This document shows, in pieces, positions 11,966-23,605 of a stretch of DNA of 64,000 nucleotides. The first letter of the stretch is position 1, and every line of letters starts with the position of its first letter. The notes beneath the pieces are model-generated. The model was not told the DNA's origin. It made no database searches and saw only the letters and a program-made list of their open reading frames with translations. Position numbers and translations under genes: made by a program. Source of the DNA: Sorex araneus (taxonomy: Eukaryota; Chordata; Mammalia; Eulipotyphla; Soricidae); contig NC_073306.1 in the NCBI RefSeq assembly GCF_027595985.1, positions 160,786,197 through 160,850,196 of the forward strand, given 5' to 3'.

Positions 11966-12185
11966 CTTTTGTTTTCTTTTATTTATTTTTATTGAATCAC
12001 CATGAGATACAGTTACAAAGTTTTTTTGATTGAGATTCAGTCATACAAGATCGAACACCCATCCCTCCACCAGTGTACATTCTCCACCACCAGTATCCCC
12101 AGAATCCCTCCCACCATCCCCTGCCTCTATGGCAAGCACCTTCCTTCTTACTCTCTCTACTTTTGGGCATCATGGTTTAAGAGCT
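11966..12185 (-). mobile_element. L1 3' end, antisense
   Basis: Starts TTTTTATTGAATCACCATGA, the reverse complement of the L1 tail seen at 6580, and continues with CATCCCTCCACCAGTG. Inserted into the right arm of the inverted repeat. Confidence 0.8.
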
Positions 12186-12261
12186 ACTCTTTAAGCTTAA
12201 TATATCTCTTACTCTGGTCATACAAAATGACTAGAAATATTAGTAAGAAGTAAATTCAAGG

Positions 12262-12427
12262 GGGCTGGAGCACAGTGGGTAGGGCGTTTGCCTTGCATGC
12301 AGCCGACCCAGGTTCGATTCTCAGCATCCCATATGGACCCCTGAGCACTGCCAGGAGTAATTCCTGAGCACAGAGCCAGGAGTAACCCCTGTGCATTGTC
12401 GGGTGTGACCCAAAACAGCAAAAAAAA
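12262..12427 (+). mobile_element. SOR-type SINE inside the inverted-repeat arm
   Basis: GGGGCTGGAGCACAGTGGGT (a few head bases deleted) to GTGTGACCCAAAACAGC plus A's. Flanked by GTAAATTCAA and GTAAATTTAA. Confidence 0.88.
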
Positions 12428-13704
12428 GGTAAATTTAATATGATTGTTTAAATGGATGACTAGCTAAGGAAAGGTAAAAGCAGTACACCCTTAGATGGGA
12501 CCCGCCCTTGAGCAGATCGCCTAGTAATCTAGAGTGCTAAGACCCCAGATGAGATTCCAGATGAGATTTTTGTCTTTGAGTTAATCTCCTAGAACTTCCT
12601 CTGAAGGAGGGGCTTACATGTGTTTATTGTTACAATAATGTTCAGCCCCACCTATGTGTACCCACCCTTCACGATTCCTATATAACTAAGGCTGTGAGGA
12701 AAGTAAGAACCAGTCACTGACTGCCAACCAGTCTGTGGCCCAGTACCTTTGTCCCCTCTTCCTCCGTTCGTCTGTCACCGTTGCCTGGCCTAAGGAGGCA
12801 GTTTTTGACCACTGGACACACGCATCACGCACCCACACGTCTGGATTCAAGGTTTGTACCTGATGGCACTGTGGGTTGGTAATTGAGATCAGTTGGGGAT
12901 TGAATTGAATTTCATTGAATCAAATCCAGTGGGGACCAGAAGAGTCAGAGTGGGGAGGTTTTGGCTCCAGATAGTGTAGACCTGCTTCTGGGTTCCGTGG
13001 GTCACAGAAAATTGCCTGTTGGGTATCTTCACCTGCAAAGTGGCAAATCCACGTGATCCGACGTAGTGTGTAGCCACTGCCTGTGCCCGCGCGACCTCGC
13101 TGCTCTGTCTGCTCCTTTCTCGCCAATATTTCCACCCATTGACTTTGGTCTGTGTAGCTGTTTTCAGTTCGGAGTAGAGTCTGCATAGAGCAGAAAGAAC
13201 ATGAAATCACCCGTTCCGCTGCCAGGGACGGCCACTGGGCACATTTTGGGGATGCCCTTCCAGCACTTTTTCTGACGACTCCTGTGTCCTTTCAAGCAAG
13301 GTGGGGGCAGCCAGCTTGGTCACCTCATTTTGTTTTTCATGATAAGTTTTTCCCAGTTGAGACGTAGAGGTTCCCTAGGGGAGAACGAAGCCCTCCTCTC
13401 TCTGGGAGTGAGCCCTGGACAGGTGTGTCCTTGCCACTTGGCAGTCACTCCTCTGCCTCCCGCCTGCTGCCCAGCTCTCAGTTCTCATCAGAGTCCAGGG
13501 GCCTTTTTGGTTTGGTTTTGCCTGTTCCTTTGCGGCTTCTGTGAGTAAGAATGTGAGTAAGCTGTATTACTCCACTACGACACTGTATTCTCTTTCTCCT
13601 TCTGGTTTATTCCACCTAATCTGACCCTTTCTTCTTCCATCCATGTTTTCACAAAGGGCAAGATTTCATCTTTTCTTAGAACTGAGTAGTATTTCTTTTA
13701 GTTG

Positions 13705-13873
13705 CAGTTGCTGTTTGGGGGTCCCGCCCAGCAATGCTTAGGGATTACTCCTTGCTCTGAGCTCAGGGCTCACTCTTACCTTACTTGGGGGGCACTACGG
13801 GATGCTAGAGATTGAACCAGGTCAGCAGATTACAGGGCAAACACCCTATTCACTGTACTATCATTTCAGACCC
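13705..13873 (-). mobile_element. Older SOR-type SINE
   Basis: GCCCAGCAATGCTTAGGGAT, GGGATGCTAGAGATTGAACC and ACTGTACTATCATTTCAGAC follow the reverse order. Confidence 0.65.
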
Positions 13874-14494
13874 AGTGCTGAGTAGTATTTCTATGTTGTA
13901 TATACACAACATCTTTATCCACTTGCCTGTCACTGGACACTTGATTAACATTGAAGAGGTCTGTAGTCAACACAGGTTGTTGATCTAGCTTTTCAAATTA
14001 GTATGTCTGCGTTTATCAGATACTCAGTGAAGTTGCTGGATCATATAGTAGTTCTGTTTTCATTCTTTTGGAGACATCTCCTTGATCTTTCACGTGAGGC
14101 TGAACCAGTTGGTATTTCCACCAACAGTAAACAAAGGTATCTTTGGCCACAACTTGCCAACTCATTTTCTTTTGGGTCCTTTTGGGAAATAGGCCACTGT
14201 TTGTCTTGCTTTGCATTTCCATGGCAGTTGGGCATTATTTTCATGTACCTACTGGTTTTCTGCATGGGATAATCTTGTACTTTCCTTGTAAGGATCACAG
14301 AGGTGGGGCTGGGGCCCAGCATGTGGCAGGGGAGGTGGCACGCAGGGCTTTGCACATGTTAAGCATGCCTTCCACCCCTGGAGGCACTGGGAAGACCAGT
14401 TCCAAGCTCTGCCGTCTCACTGGCGTGCTGTCTTCTGAGATGACACACATCCTTTCTTCCATGGCATCTCCCACACTCCCATTGTAACTTTCAC

Positions 14495-14495
<1 letters not shown>

Positions 14496-14543
<48 letters not shown>
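14496..14543. repeat. (GT)n microsatellite
   Basis: Uninterrupted run of about 23 GT units. Confidence 0.95.
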
Positions 14544-14545
<2 letters not shown>

Positions 14546-17284
14546 CGCATGTAAGCGTGCAGGCAGTTCCCAAGAGGACAGCTGGCAGAGCTTGTGGGTG
14601 GCGTGCAGGGCCTTACTCACCTGTCTCTTTGGCATCTCCCCGCAGGCCAGTGGGATTGAGACCGCACCAAGGGCAGACGGGCGAGTTTGGCCTTCAGGAT
14701 GGCGTTCCCAGTTGGGGCCCGAGCTGTAAGTTCCTCCTTGGCGTCACATATTTCTTTTCCCTTTGAGTTTTATTTGATGATGAAGTATGAATTTAAGCAA
14801 CATGATCCAAGTTTCCGTGGTAAAAACTTTCAGTTCGCTGGATGAAAAAAAAATTGGAATTGACATATTCAGGGAACTGTGCATGGACCCTAGATTTGAA
14901 TCCCTCATTCCCAATCTCCTCTCCTCAGAATTTATCTCTGGAGCGAACCAAGAGACCATCAACTGGTTTCTCAAGGAAAGAAAAACAGGCAGTGGTGATG
15001 GGCAGGGCCCAGCTTGATGAAGGGCTCTGTGAGGTGTGCATGCTAAGGAAGTGTTCATGTGGGAAGTGGCAGAATGTTCCAAAGAGCAGGCAAGGGCGAG
15101 CTAAGGCCCTGGGGCAGGAAGGGAGTTGGAAGCAGAAAGGCTGAAAGGGCAGGGCCGCTGCATTCTCTGCGCTTGACCCCCGACCTAGCCAGGCTGGGCA
15201 ACTCATAGGAATTCTCCGGTCTGCTCAGGGAACCCCAGGCCCTCTGAGTCCCTCAAGGCTATGTCCTTGTAAGGGGCTAGTTTGCTGCCAGTGACCTCAA
15301 CTCTCTAGAGCCTAGCCCAGTGTTGACTGGGTCAGGAGACAGTTTCCAATCCTGCGCAGTCTGAGTATGAAATCCGAGTGGTGAGAGAAGGCACAGGCCC
15401 TTCAGGTCCCTCAGCCTTCCTCTGGCTTCCCACAATCTCAGTACGGCTTGGTGCAAGGATGAGTGAACGGACTGAGCTACCTTTCTGACCCAAACAGCAA
15501 AATAACCGTGAGGGAGGATGAAGGATGATGGTGATGATGAAGGAGGAAAGTGACCCCACCCCCCATACCCGCAATAGCGAAATCCCAGTCAGTGGCTTAA
15601 CTGCTAAGATGAAACAGGAAAATCACCTCCCTCCCCCACCCCCCACTGCCCTGCTACCCCGTGTCTACCTGTGTACCTCTACACAGACTCCCAGACCATC
15701 ATGTCATACACGCAGACACACGCACAGGGCCTGTCGCTGTCTGGGCCTGTTTCAAATGCTCAACAGTCCGGAGACGCTAAGGAATCATGAGCTTGTTGTA
15801 AAATGACCGGCAGGGCTCAGGATTTGTTCCCCGAGGAAGGGGCAGGTCTGCAGTGAAATGTCTGGCACCGGGCAAGCACTCCAAGCTCGCTGGGCTGCTA
15901 AGCAGTCATCTGACAGCCAGTAAGTGGCCCCAGATGACAGCTTCCTGCGATTCCCGCTTCCTGCCCTGTCCCCAAGGCTCTCCCCTCCCCCAAGAAAAGG
16001 GGCCATTTGGTCCTTGGTGAGGTGAGGTGGGGGAGGCTCCCGGCCGTGACCTGAGTAAGCTTGAGAGCATGTTTGCAGCCAGGCCCTGGGCGGCAGCAGC
16101 GTCAAGCTCCCGGCTTGGCTGGGGGACCCCACCCATGGGGGTCTGGCGCCAAGACACTCTGTGGTAAGGGGCCGTGGAGCGCTGTCTCTTGTCCCCACAA
16201 CCCCTCGTGTCAGAGCCACTGCCTTCCTGTCCGCGTCTACACTAGTGTCCTCCCGTGAGGCCTCTGAGCCCTTTCAGGCACATACCCTCCCCCCGCCCCC
16301 CCAAGACACACACATCAGCGGCCCAGGGGCAAACCCGCTGCTTGCCGCATTCTGGATGCTTCTCTCAGGCCGGGGCCCCTGCCCGCGCCCTCTGACCGGG
16401 GCCACCCTGCCCACTGAGAGCAGAGAGAGACAGCCTGGCCCCGCAGAGCAGGTGCGTGAGTCTGTGCCCGGAGGAGCCGGAGCCGGCGCTGCGGGTTCCT
16501 AGAAGCAGCTTCTCCTGCTGCGGGTGCTGGAGGGAGTGCTGGGTTGGGCAGGCGGCCAGCCGTCCTGACCAGGCGTCCACCCTTCCCACTGGGCAGCCGG
16601 CAGACAGCTCAGCCTGGCCGGGTGCGCCTAGAAAGCCGGGCTGCGAGGGCCAGGGGCGGGCCAGGACCAGGGCTGGGTGGGAACTGACTGTATCCTGGGG
16701 CCCAGACGGCGGGACACATGGTCGTAGGGGACTCTCGTGGTGGGGACGCTGGACGGAGGTGAGGTCGGAGGTTTACCAAAGCTAGGCTACGCGGAAGTGC
16801 GGGGGAGAGAGGGTGCGGGGGAGGCAGAAAAGTTCTCAGGGTGTCATTGGCCCCTTCCCCGTGCTCTGCTTGCTCCCCACCCTGGCCCGGCCCAGCCCAG
16901 CCCGGGGCTCCAAGGGTCTTAACCGCGGAGCAGTGGCCCCGTGGTGGCTGATAAGGCCTCCCAAAAGCTTGGCTTTGTTTGGGAAGTTTCCAGGTGGCTT
17001 TTTATCTGAGGTCTCTGACCTCAGCCGCAGAGGAGCTAAAAGGAGAAGATCCAGGTGCTTGGGGCGGAGAGAGCAGGGGACAGGGAGTCCCCCCCTCCCA
17101 AACGCCCCCAGCGGCAGAGGGCACGGGGCGCACGGGGGGCACTGGCGCTGCCAAGCTGGCGCCTGGGGACCCTCGGCGGCGGCGGCGGCGGGCGAGGTCA
17201 CGCCGGGCTCCTTAAGCCGGCAGGTAGGCAGTGCCCTGGCGGCGGCAGGCGGGCCTGGAATGCGCGAGGGGCGTGCTGAGAGCG

Positions 17285-17345
17285 CGGCCGCCGGCCCTCT
17301 TTGCGCAACACCTTGGCTATATATACGCGGCCCGCGCGCTCCCCG
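17285..17345 (+). promoter_or_regulatory. SLC34A2: Putative SLC34A2 copy A core promoter: C/EBP site plus TATA box
   Basis: TATATATA lies at 17318-17325. A perfect C/EBP-type palindrome TTGCGCAA lies at 17301-17308, and the surroundings are GC-rich. The TATA is about 30 bases upstream of a short segment ending in a consensus donor (GTGAGT at 17372). About 300-370 bases further up are GATAAG (16950-16955), AGATAA on the other strand (17002-17007) and a TTTGTTTG forkhead-like word (16974-16981). C/EBP, GATA and FOX factors are known regulators in lung and gut epithelium. Assignment to SLC34A2 rests on position and strand and is an inference. Confidence 0.6.
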
Positions 17346-17347
17346 CC

Positions 17348-17371
17348 GCCGGCCGCCAGCACCTGAGCGCG
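17348..17371 (+). other. SLC34A2: Putative non-coding exon 1 (5'UTR) of SLC34A2 copy A
   Basis: Segment between the expected start site about 30 bases after the TATA and the donor GCG/GTGAGT at 17371/17372. Human SLC34A2 has a non-coding first exon followed by a multi-kilobase intron; here the intron would run 17372-27639. The 5' limit is a guess. Confidence 0.5.
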
Positions 17372-17617
17372 GTGAGTACCTCCCGCCTCCCCCCTTCCGG
17401 CGCCCGGAGGACTTGCATGCTCTCCCGACCCACCCGGGCTTCTAGAGCTTGACGCCGACCTCACGGCACTTGGCTGGCTCTGGGCTGCACAAGAGGAACC
17501 TTAATAAACCTTCACCCCCCAATTTTCAGATTTTTTTAAATCCCCCCTCCTCCTTTTTAATTTTCTGCTACTGCTATTTATTACAACTCCCACGCGACAC
17601 TCCCAGGACCCGGGCAT

Positions 17618-17682
17618 AGTGTATTATTATTATTATTGTTATTATTGGTTTTTTATTAGTAATATTACTATTACTGTTGTTA
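17618..17682. repeat. TTA-rich imperfect trinucleotide tract
   Basis: TATTATTATTATTATTG followed by related TTA/TTG units, about 250 bases after the copy A exon 1 donor. Confidence 0.7.
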
Positions 17683-20339
17683 TTTAAGCAGAGTGGGCAG
17701 CAGCAGGTCTGGGCAGGCTTGATCTCTTCTGGCTGTGTGCTCAGCCTAAGCGAGCCCCGCCGGGAAGGGGACTGCCCGGCCCTGCCTGTGCTGGCCATCA
17801 GGCTGGCCGGCTGCCTGCGGATGCGCTGCCCCCACCCCTGTTCCGGGAGTCCCTTATGGAAGGGACTCCACATACAGGCCCGGTTGGCTGTCCCCATCCC
17901 GCGCGGCGCTCGCCCCTCTGCTGCGCGTCTGGGGAAATGCAGGCCTTCCTCAGGGGGCTCAGAGGCTGAGGGTACCTGGCTGGGGTGAGATGGGGGAGCT
18001 GGGGAAACAGATGGCTCCGGGGGTGGCAGGGCCCGAGGGATTCCAGCAGCTTAGAAAAAAGAGGGCGGGGCCCAGGGTATGGGCACTCTTGTCTGCAGGG
18101 TCCCTGGGTAGATGTCACCCCCAGCCCTGCTCTGTGGGGAGCTGGCACAGGTGAGAGGGACTGGCAGGGACGCGGCTCCTTTCCACAGGGGAATGGCAGT
18201 TCCTCCAACTATGCAGGTTTCCTGGAAGGACCACCCCGCCCCCTCCCATTTCTATTTCAGTGACCAGCACATTTTCTGTTAACTCTGCATGCTGGGTGGG
18301 TTGGGGGTGTTGGTAGGATGTTATTTTCCTTCTTTTTCCCCCCTCTCCCACTCGGGTGTGTGCAGTTCCTGAACCTGTTTGGTGCAAACGTTTGTTCCCA
18401 GTCGTGCCTCATTAGCAGTCCCATTGTTGCAGATTTAAGAGTGCACAGTCTCTAGCTAGAGTGGGCCTCGGAGCTGATAAACATCTCTTTGCAACTTTTG
18501 TTAGTTTGGGAACTGGTAGCAGAAAGACATGCTAAGGAAGTCTGCAAATGACACAGATCATCTCTTTGCAAACGGCCAATGGACTCAGTATTATCTCCTG
18601 GCAAGGCGACCACAGCTGGTTTAGCAGTGCAGACTCGCCTCCTTGCTGTTAGCAGCAAAGCTGATACGAAAACAGCCTGAGTTCCACCGAGTAAGGCGGT
18701 TTCTGGAGATGGGGACTTGGATTAAACTTTTGACACTGTTTTCATCCTCCTTCCTTCCCTCTTGCGGGCTCCTGCCGGCACCTCTATCCCAGCAGGGGGT
18801 CCTTCGCCTTGTCCAGAAAACAGAAAGGACAGCAGTGTGGAGAGAAGGCTGAGGAAAGAGGGAAGCGTATCTAAGAGCCTCCTGCTCCTCAACCAATTAC
18901 TCCTGCCTCCAAAGACAGTCTGACTGATACTGTTACAAGTCGAGGAATTATTTAAAAACACAAGAAATACTAAGTAAAACTAGACGATTAGGATATGGTT
19001 GTGAATCGTGTGTGTGGGGGGGTGTCAAGTAGAGGGGGAAATGGCTCTTAAATTCTGTTCCAAGGTTCAAAGAAAGCCTTCAGCGTAAAACCCAGCCAGC
19101 CCGCGCCCTGCTTCTGTGCCGCACTTGTCCTTCCTGCCACCACCTTGGCCTTAGGGGTTATTTTCTCCTTTGGGTGTTTAAGGAAAAATGAAGGCAAGTT
19201 TCCATCGCCCTCTGGGGAATTGTTTTTGCCGGGATCATTCCCCCAGTGCAAGAAAAGTCTGATGGTGCTGTCTGCCCATGGGTCCCTGGTGACAGTGTGT
19301 GAACAGAAGCCGTTCCTTTCTGGGTGCCTGGGTGCCTCTGTCCAGTGCGAGCTCATGTTGGCCGGAGGTGCCAGTGTTTTGCATAGAGGAAGTGGACACA
19401 AGCCGAGTGTGGGAGCCAGTGGGTGGACTTGGCTCTGCTCTGGGAGACTGGCTGGCCGCTCCGTGCAGGGCTCACCGTCCTCTCTCCGCCTGGTGGGAAA
19501 ATGCTGCTTTGGGGGCCATGGGCAGCACTGTACGTTCGAGGGTGGTCCCAGGGCAGGGCCTGGCTGGAGGTTGCCAACCCTGCAGTGGGGGCAGGGGGCT
19601 GCAGATGTCCCCCCCCCCACCCCCCAAACCTGCCGCTGGGCATCAGGACTGCCCGCAGCCCTTCACCTGGGTCTGCACTTGCTCGTGGTGTTGTGTGTAT
19701 CTGTGGGCGCAGGAGGTTCAGCTGAAAGGGTCAGTGACATGCGGCTCCCTGAGGGGCCGGGTCCTGGGGAGGAAGTGACCCCCGGGAGCTGGCACAGGGC
19801 CTTGGGGTGGGGTCTGAGGCCTTGGGAGGTGGCTGTGTCCTTCTTTTTGCTGCCTGTGGTTGGGAAGTTGGAACATAGGGGGGGTGGCCTTGGGAGGGGG
19901 CAGGGGAGAGGGAACAGCTAGGTTGGGTCTGAGGAGGGGCCCAAAGGCTCCAAGAACCCTGCTGGTGTCCACAGCCCCTCCCTGGGAGGCAGGGTCCAGC
20001 AGGGCCGGGTCCTGATGCCCAGCAGAGGTAGAGGGGAGATCGTCCACGCCGCTCTGTGCCCGTGTCTCTGCGAACTGGAAAGAACTGCCTTCTCTTATCA
20101 GATCCATGAGTCTGTGGATCACATAGCATCACAAAATAAACATCAGTGCCCTTCCCTCACGTGTACGGGCCTCATTGCACAATGAGGTCCCTGTGGGCCC
20201 TGCTGGGCTCAGCAGTGGGACGAGGGCTAAGTGGAGCGCAGGGCCAAACGCTGTTGGTGACACAATTCATTACACAAAGTCCTGAGTCGCTTTGTACTCG
20301 GGGCTGTTCTAGCCTCGCCTACACTCATTAGTGAACTCA

Positions 20340-20430
20340 GCCTACAGCACTGTGAGAGATGCAATTGGCCCATTTTTCAGGTGATGAAATCGAGACTTAG
20401 AGACCTTTGGGGTCACATGCCGAGCTTCAG
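20340..20430 (-). mobile_element. Possible MIR fragment
   Basis: CCCATTTTTCAGGTGATGAA and GAGACTTAGAGACC resemble the reverse complement of the MIR core. Confidence 0.45.
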
Positions 20431-20957
20431 AGTTCTCACCTACCGCCTGGTTCTCTCAGTGCAAGGTTCGGTGGCATCAGACAAGGGGGTCGCTCTTCGT
20501 GCATTGGACTGTGCCCACATAGCTACCTGATCATGGGGTAGTTTTTGAGGTTCTGCCATTATTCCAGGATTGTGGGACCACATGACATAAGACCTCTGAC
20601 TTTTGGCTGCCCCGGAGGGCGAGGAGCTTGGGGCCAGTGTGCCAAGTAATGGGGGTCCGTGCCAAATGGCCTACTGCCAGATTTTCCCTCTGCCCAGTTC
20701 TGAGTGGGGCAGTTGGCTCTGGCAGTGGAAAGGACCGGAAGAGAAGTGAGTGTTTAGGAGAGCTCTGGGCTGGGCCAGCCTGTCCCTTGTATTTAAGGGT
20801 GTGTGTGGTGGGAGGCAAGGAGGGGGATCCCTATAACTAGCTGATAACTGGCACAGTAAACACCCAGCACTTGGTGTTATATGAATATGAAATACTGTAC
20901 ATGTGTACGTGCACGTGTGAAGGGGGAATAATTGCTTCATGAAGGGAAGTCCTCCCG

Positions 20958-21120
20958 TTGTTCATAGCTTTGTTGGAGCGGACATCAGTAATGTCTCCAC
21001 TGTGAGATTTGTTACTGTTTTTGGCATATCAAATACGCCATGGTTAGCTTGCTGGGCTCTCCGAGAGGGGCAGAGGAATCAAACCCAGGTCAGCCACATG
21101 CAAGGCAAATGCCCTACCCC
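20958..21120 (-). mobile_element. Type 2 SINE, antisense
   Basis: GTTGTTCATAGCTTTG, ACTGTTTTTGGCATATCAAA, CTCTCCGAGAGGGGCAGAGG and CACATGCAAGGCAAATGCCC in reverse order. Truncated before the end of the head. Confidence 0.78.
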
Positions 21121-21587
21121 ATGAAGGGAAGTATGAAGAGGAAATGGATGTATGAAGAGGAAATGCCAAGTTATTGAAGTTAGGATGGGAAATCAAAGCT
21201 TCTTCAAAGGAGATGTTAGAAATCTGCTTTTGCACTTGGGTGAGGAGAGCTGATGGCCAGTGAGGCTTTGGAGAGGAAGTGCTCTCGGGCTGATACAGAG
21301 AGATGGGATCCAGATGATTTGAGCGGTCGCATCCCTGCCATCATATCTTCTTTTCCTTTTTTCCCAGTTCAGTGCAACTGCATGTCTGTATATCCACTAT
21401 ACTCATGGACACTGGACTAGAGAAGTGTCTATTTCTGTACTCACTGCACCCTGGGGAGTCTATCTATCTTGAGAGAAAATGGTCCTGGTCCAAGAAATCC
21501 AATCATGGAAACTCACTTAGTAGACCAATCATTATTAGTAGACCAATAATAATTCCTGTTAGACTTTATAGCTAATAAGAATGTCCC

Positions 21588-21745
21588 CAGGCCTAGAGAG
21601 ACAGTACAGCGGTTAAGGTGCTTGCCTTGCATGCGACTGACCCCTGTTCTATCCCTGGCACCACATATGGTCCTCTGAGCACTACCAGGAATGATCCTTG
21701 AGCACATAAACAGGAGTAAGCCCTGTAAAGCATGACCAAATTCCC
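21588..21745 (+). mobile_element. Older SOR-type SINE
   Basis: CCTAGAGAGACAGTACAGCG, TGCTTGCCTTGCATGCGACT and CATATGGTCCTCTGAGCACT. Confidence 0.65.
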
Positions 21746-22477
21746 AGTCTTGCTCCACCCCATCCATCAAAAAATAGAAGTTTCCAAGCCAACACGGCTG
21801 TTTCTCTTTTTTTGTTTTTCATTTCCTTCTTGAGTCAAGTATTACGGATGTACCTTTGGTTTGCCATGATAGAGCCTTTCAGGAGTCCGGCTTCTCCTGT
21901 CTCTGTATGAGACTGACCACACCCACCAGGGAAATTCCAGTGGGGCTGCAAGTTTCTTGATAGGGTTGCTCCATCCAACAGATGTTAGCCAATGAGCTTG
22001 CCTCAAGCCATAAGGATCACGCACTCAGGCTTAGTTAGCTTCCCAGCCGTGAGCAGAGTGGATCAACCCTGTGCTTCCTTCAACAAGGGCTCTGGGTTGA
22101 TGTTCCCAGTCAGACCAACAGGGCCTATTAGCATACACATTCTAAGGGAAGCTGGGGTGGGAGGGAGGCAGAGCAGAGGTGTCCTTCCCTTAAGACCTAA
22201 AGGTCTAGTTGGGATGACGTAGACACCAGCTCGAGATAATGCAGCGAATAGCGATAGAGCAAGTTGTGCAGAGAGCTGCTGTATTTCCCCGTTTTCCTCC
22301 GAGCTTCCTCCACGCACAGAGCGAGTGTTAGATTCTCTGGCATTGTTTCCAAAGCCCCAAACAACGTGTTGGACTCAAAGCACTCTTTGTCTCCTTTATT
22401 TTTTTTTAAATGTTGGTAAACCTTATATTCTATAATATGCCCATGCCTATTTTAGTGCGATAGATGAGACTGCCCAA

Positions 22478-22690
22478 GGTTTACAATGTGCCGGGCACTA
22501 TTCTGAGAACTTTTCAAAGCATCATGCATTCAGTCTTCACAGAAACCCCCTGCAGGGGTTGTTATGCTCAGTTGGCAAAAGGGGAAATAGAGAGACAAAG
22601 GAAGTAGCCCCAGGTCACACAGCAAACAGCAGAGTTGAAGCTTGAGCCCAGGATGTTGGGATGTCAAGTCCAATCTATTAACCTGTATAC
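22478..22690 (-). mobile_element. MIR SINE relic
   Basis: AATGTGCCGGGCACTATTCT, CATTCAGTCTTCACAGAAAC, GGGGAAATAGAGAGACAAAG and CCCAGGTCACACAGCAAAC are the MIR core in reverse orientation. Confidence 0.8.
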
Positions 22691-22734
22691 CAGGAATTGT
22701 CAGCTCCTAAGGGTATTTTGGCCAGGTGTGGGAC

Positions 22735-22873
22735 ATCTTTGATGGCCCCAAACCAGCATCTCATAGGAGATGCCAGAAATGCTACTAAATATCCTTAAAT
22801 GCCCAGGCCATGCCCCATAACTAAGCATTATCTGGCTCTCTGTGTCTTTTGGGATATGGTTGAGAAACAGTTG
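22735..22873 (-). mobile_element. MER5A-like hAT DNA transposon relic
   Basis: GATGCCAGAAATGCTACTAA, ATATCCTTAAATGCCCAGG, AGCATTATCTGGCTC and GGTTGAGAAAC match the MER5A layout as I know it. Confidence 0.7.
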
Positions 22874-23422
22874 TCTCCAAGTAAATATCCCCTACCGAAT
22901 GTCAATCATCTACCATCCAGTTGCCTGATATTTTCATTCCCCACCTCTGTGAATAAAATCGCTGCTCCAGCCAGGAATCTGACTATCCCAGTTGTGGCAC
23001 TGGGCTTGGGCTTGGGCCTGGGGCCGGGAGCTGAATGGAGAGGCTTTGTCCCACACCTGCTGCACCACTTGCAACATTTTGCCCAACTCCCTTTAGCTGT
23101 GGACAGCTGGCAGATGTCCTCCATCAAGCTGGAATGAGGCACTGTGCAGCAGACACCCCTAGGACGTCTGGCCCCTCTTCAGTGCTCATTAGATGGTGGT
23201 CATTGTCATTCGAACTCAAGTGTTGTCACAGAAGCCTGCAGGGTGCCAGGGGGTCCCAGCACTTGCTGTGAGCAGGAGGAAGGGACAGCCCAGGGAGGCC
23301 TGGAGAACTAGGACCATGGGGGCAGAGGGCTGGGTGGAGAGAACTATGGGAGCAGTTCTTCTATGCAATTCTTCTTATCTGGACAAGAGCCCTTGTGAGA
23401 ACTCCAGAGAGATTTAGGACCA

Positions 23423-23605
23423 GGGATGGAGCGATAGCACAGCGGGTAGGGCGTTTGCCTTGCACATGACCAGCCAGGTTCGATTCCCAGCATCTCACGT
23501 GGTCCCCAGAGCACTGCCAGGAGTAATTCCTGAGTGCAGAAGCAGGAGTAACCCCTGTGCATCGCCGGGTGTGACCCCAAAAGCAAAAAAAAAAAAAAAA
23601 GAGAG
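23423..23605 (+). mobile_element. SOR-type SINE, young
   Basis: Head TGGAGCGATAGCACAGCGGG to CATCGCCGGGTGTGACCCCA plus a 16-A tail. AGAGAGATTTAGGACC occurs on both sides. Confidence 0.92.

Larger units (their letters stand above)
11215..12838 (-). repeat. Right arm of the inverted repeat, interrupted by two SINEs and an L1 end
   Basis: Counterpart of 9763-10875 on the other strand. Three insertions (SINEs at 11635 and 12262, an L1 3' end near 11966) are absent from the left arm, which shows the empty sites. A TATATAA at 12678, followed by sequence ending near ACACACGCATC, could be the promoter half of a retroviral LTR, so two opposed solo LTRs are one reading. I could not identify the family. 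Confidence 0.75.
1332..17284. other. Intergenic region upstream of copy A
   Basis: Apart from the listed repeats, I see no exon or RNA gene. Gene-free unique stretches include 1.9-2.6, 4.05-5.6, 7.0-7.45, 7.95-8.7, 8.9-9.76 and 12.84-16.1 kb. The open frames there lack any family signature. Confidence 0.6.
16100..17450. promoter_or_regulatory. GC/CpG-rich region around the copy A promoter
   Basis: Very GC-rich, with frequent CG dinucleotides including GGCGGCGGCGGCGGCGGGCG near 17175 and CCGCCGCCGGCCGCC near 17343. This contrasts with the repeat-rich flanks and is consistent with a CpG-island promoter. Long open frames on both strands here come from the GC bias, and I see no coding signature. 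Confidence 0.6.

Noticed and set aside
19145-19921. 258-codon open frame in intron 1 of copy A
   Set aside because: GC-rich, overlapping frames on both strands, no family signature, and the homologous piece near copy B is broken up.
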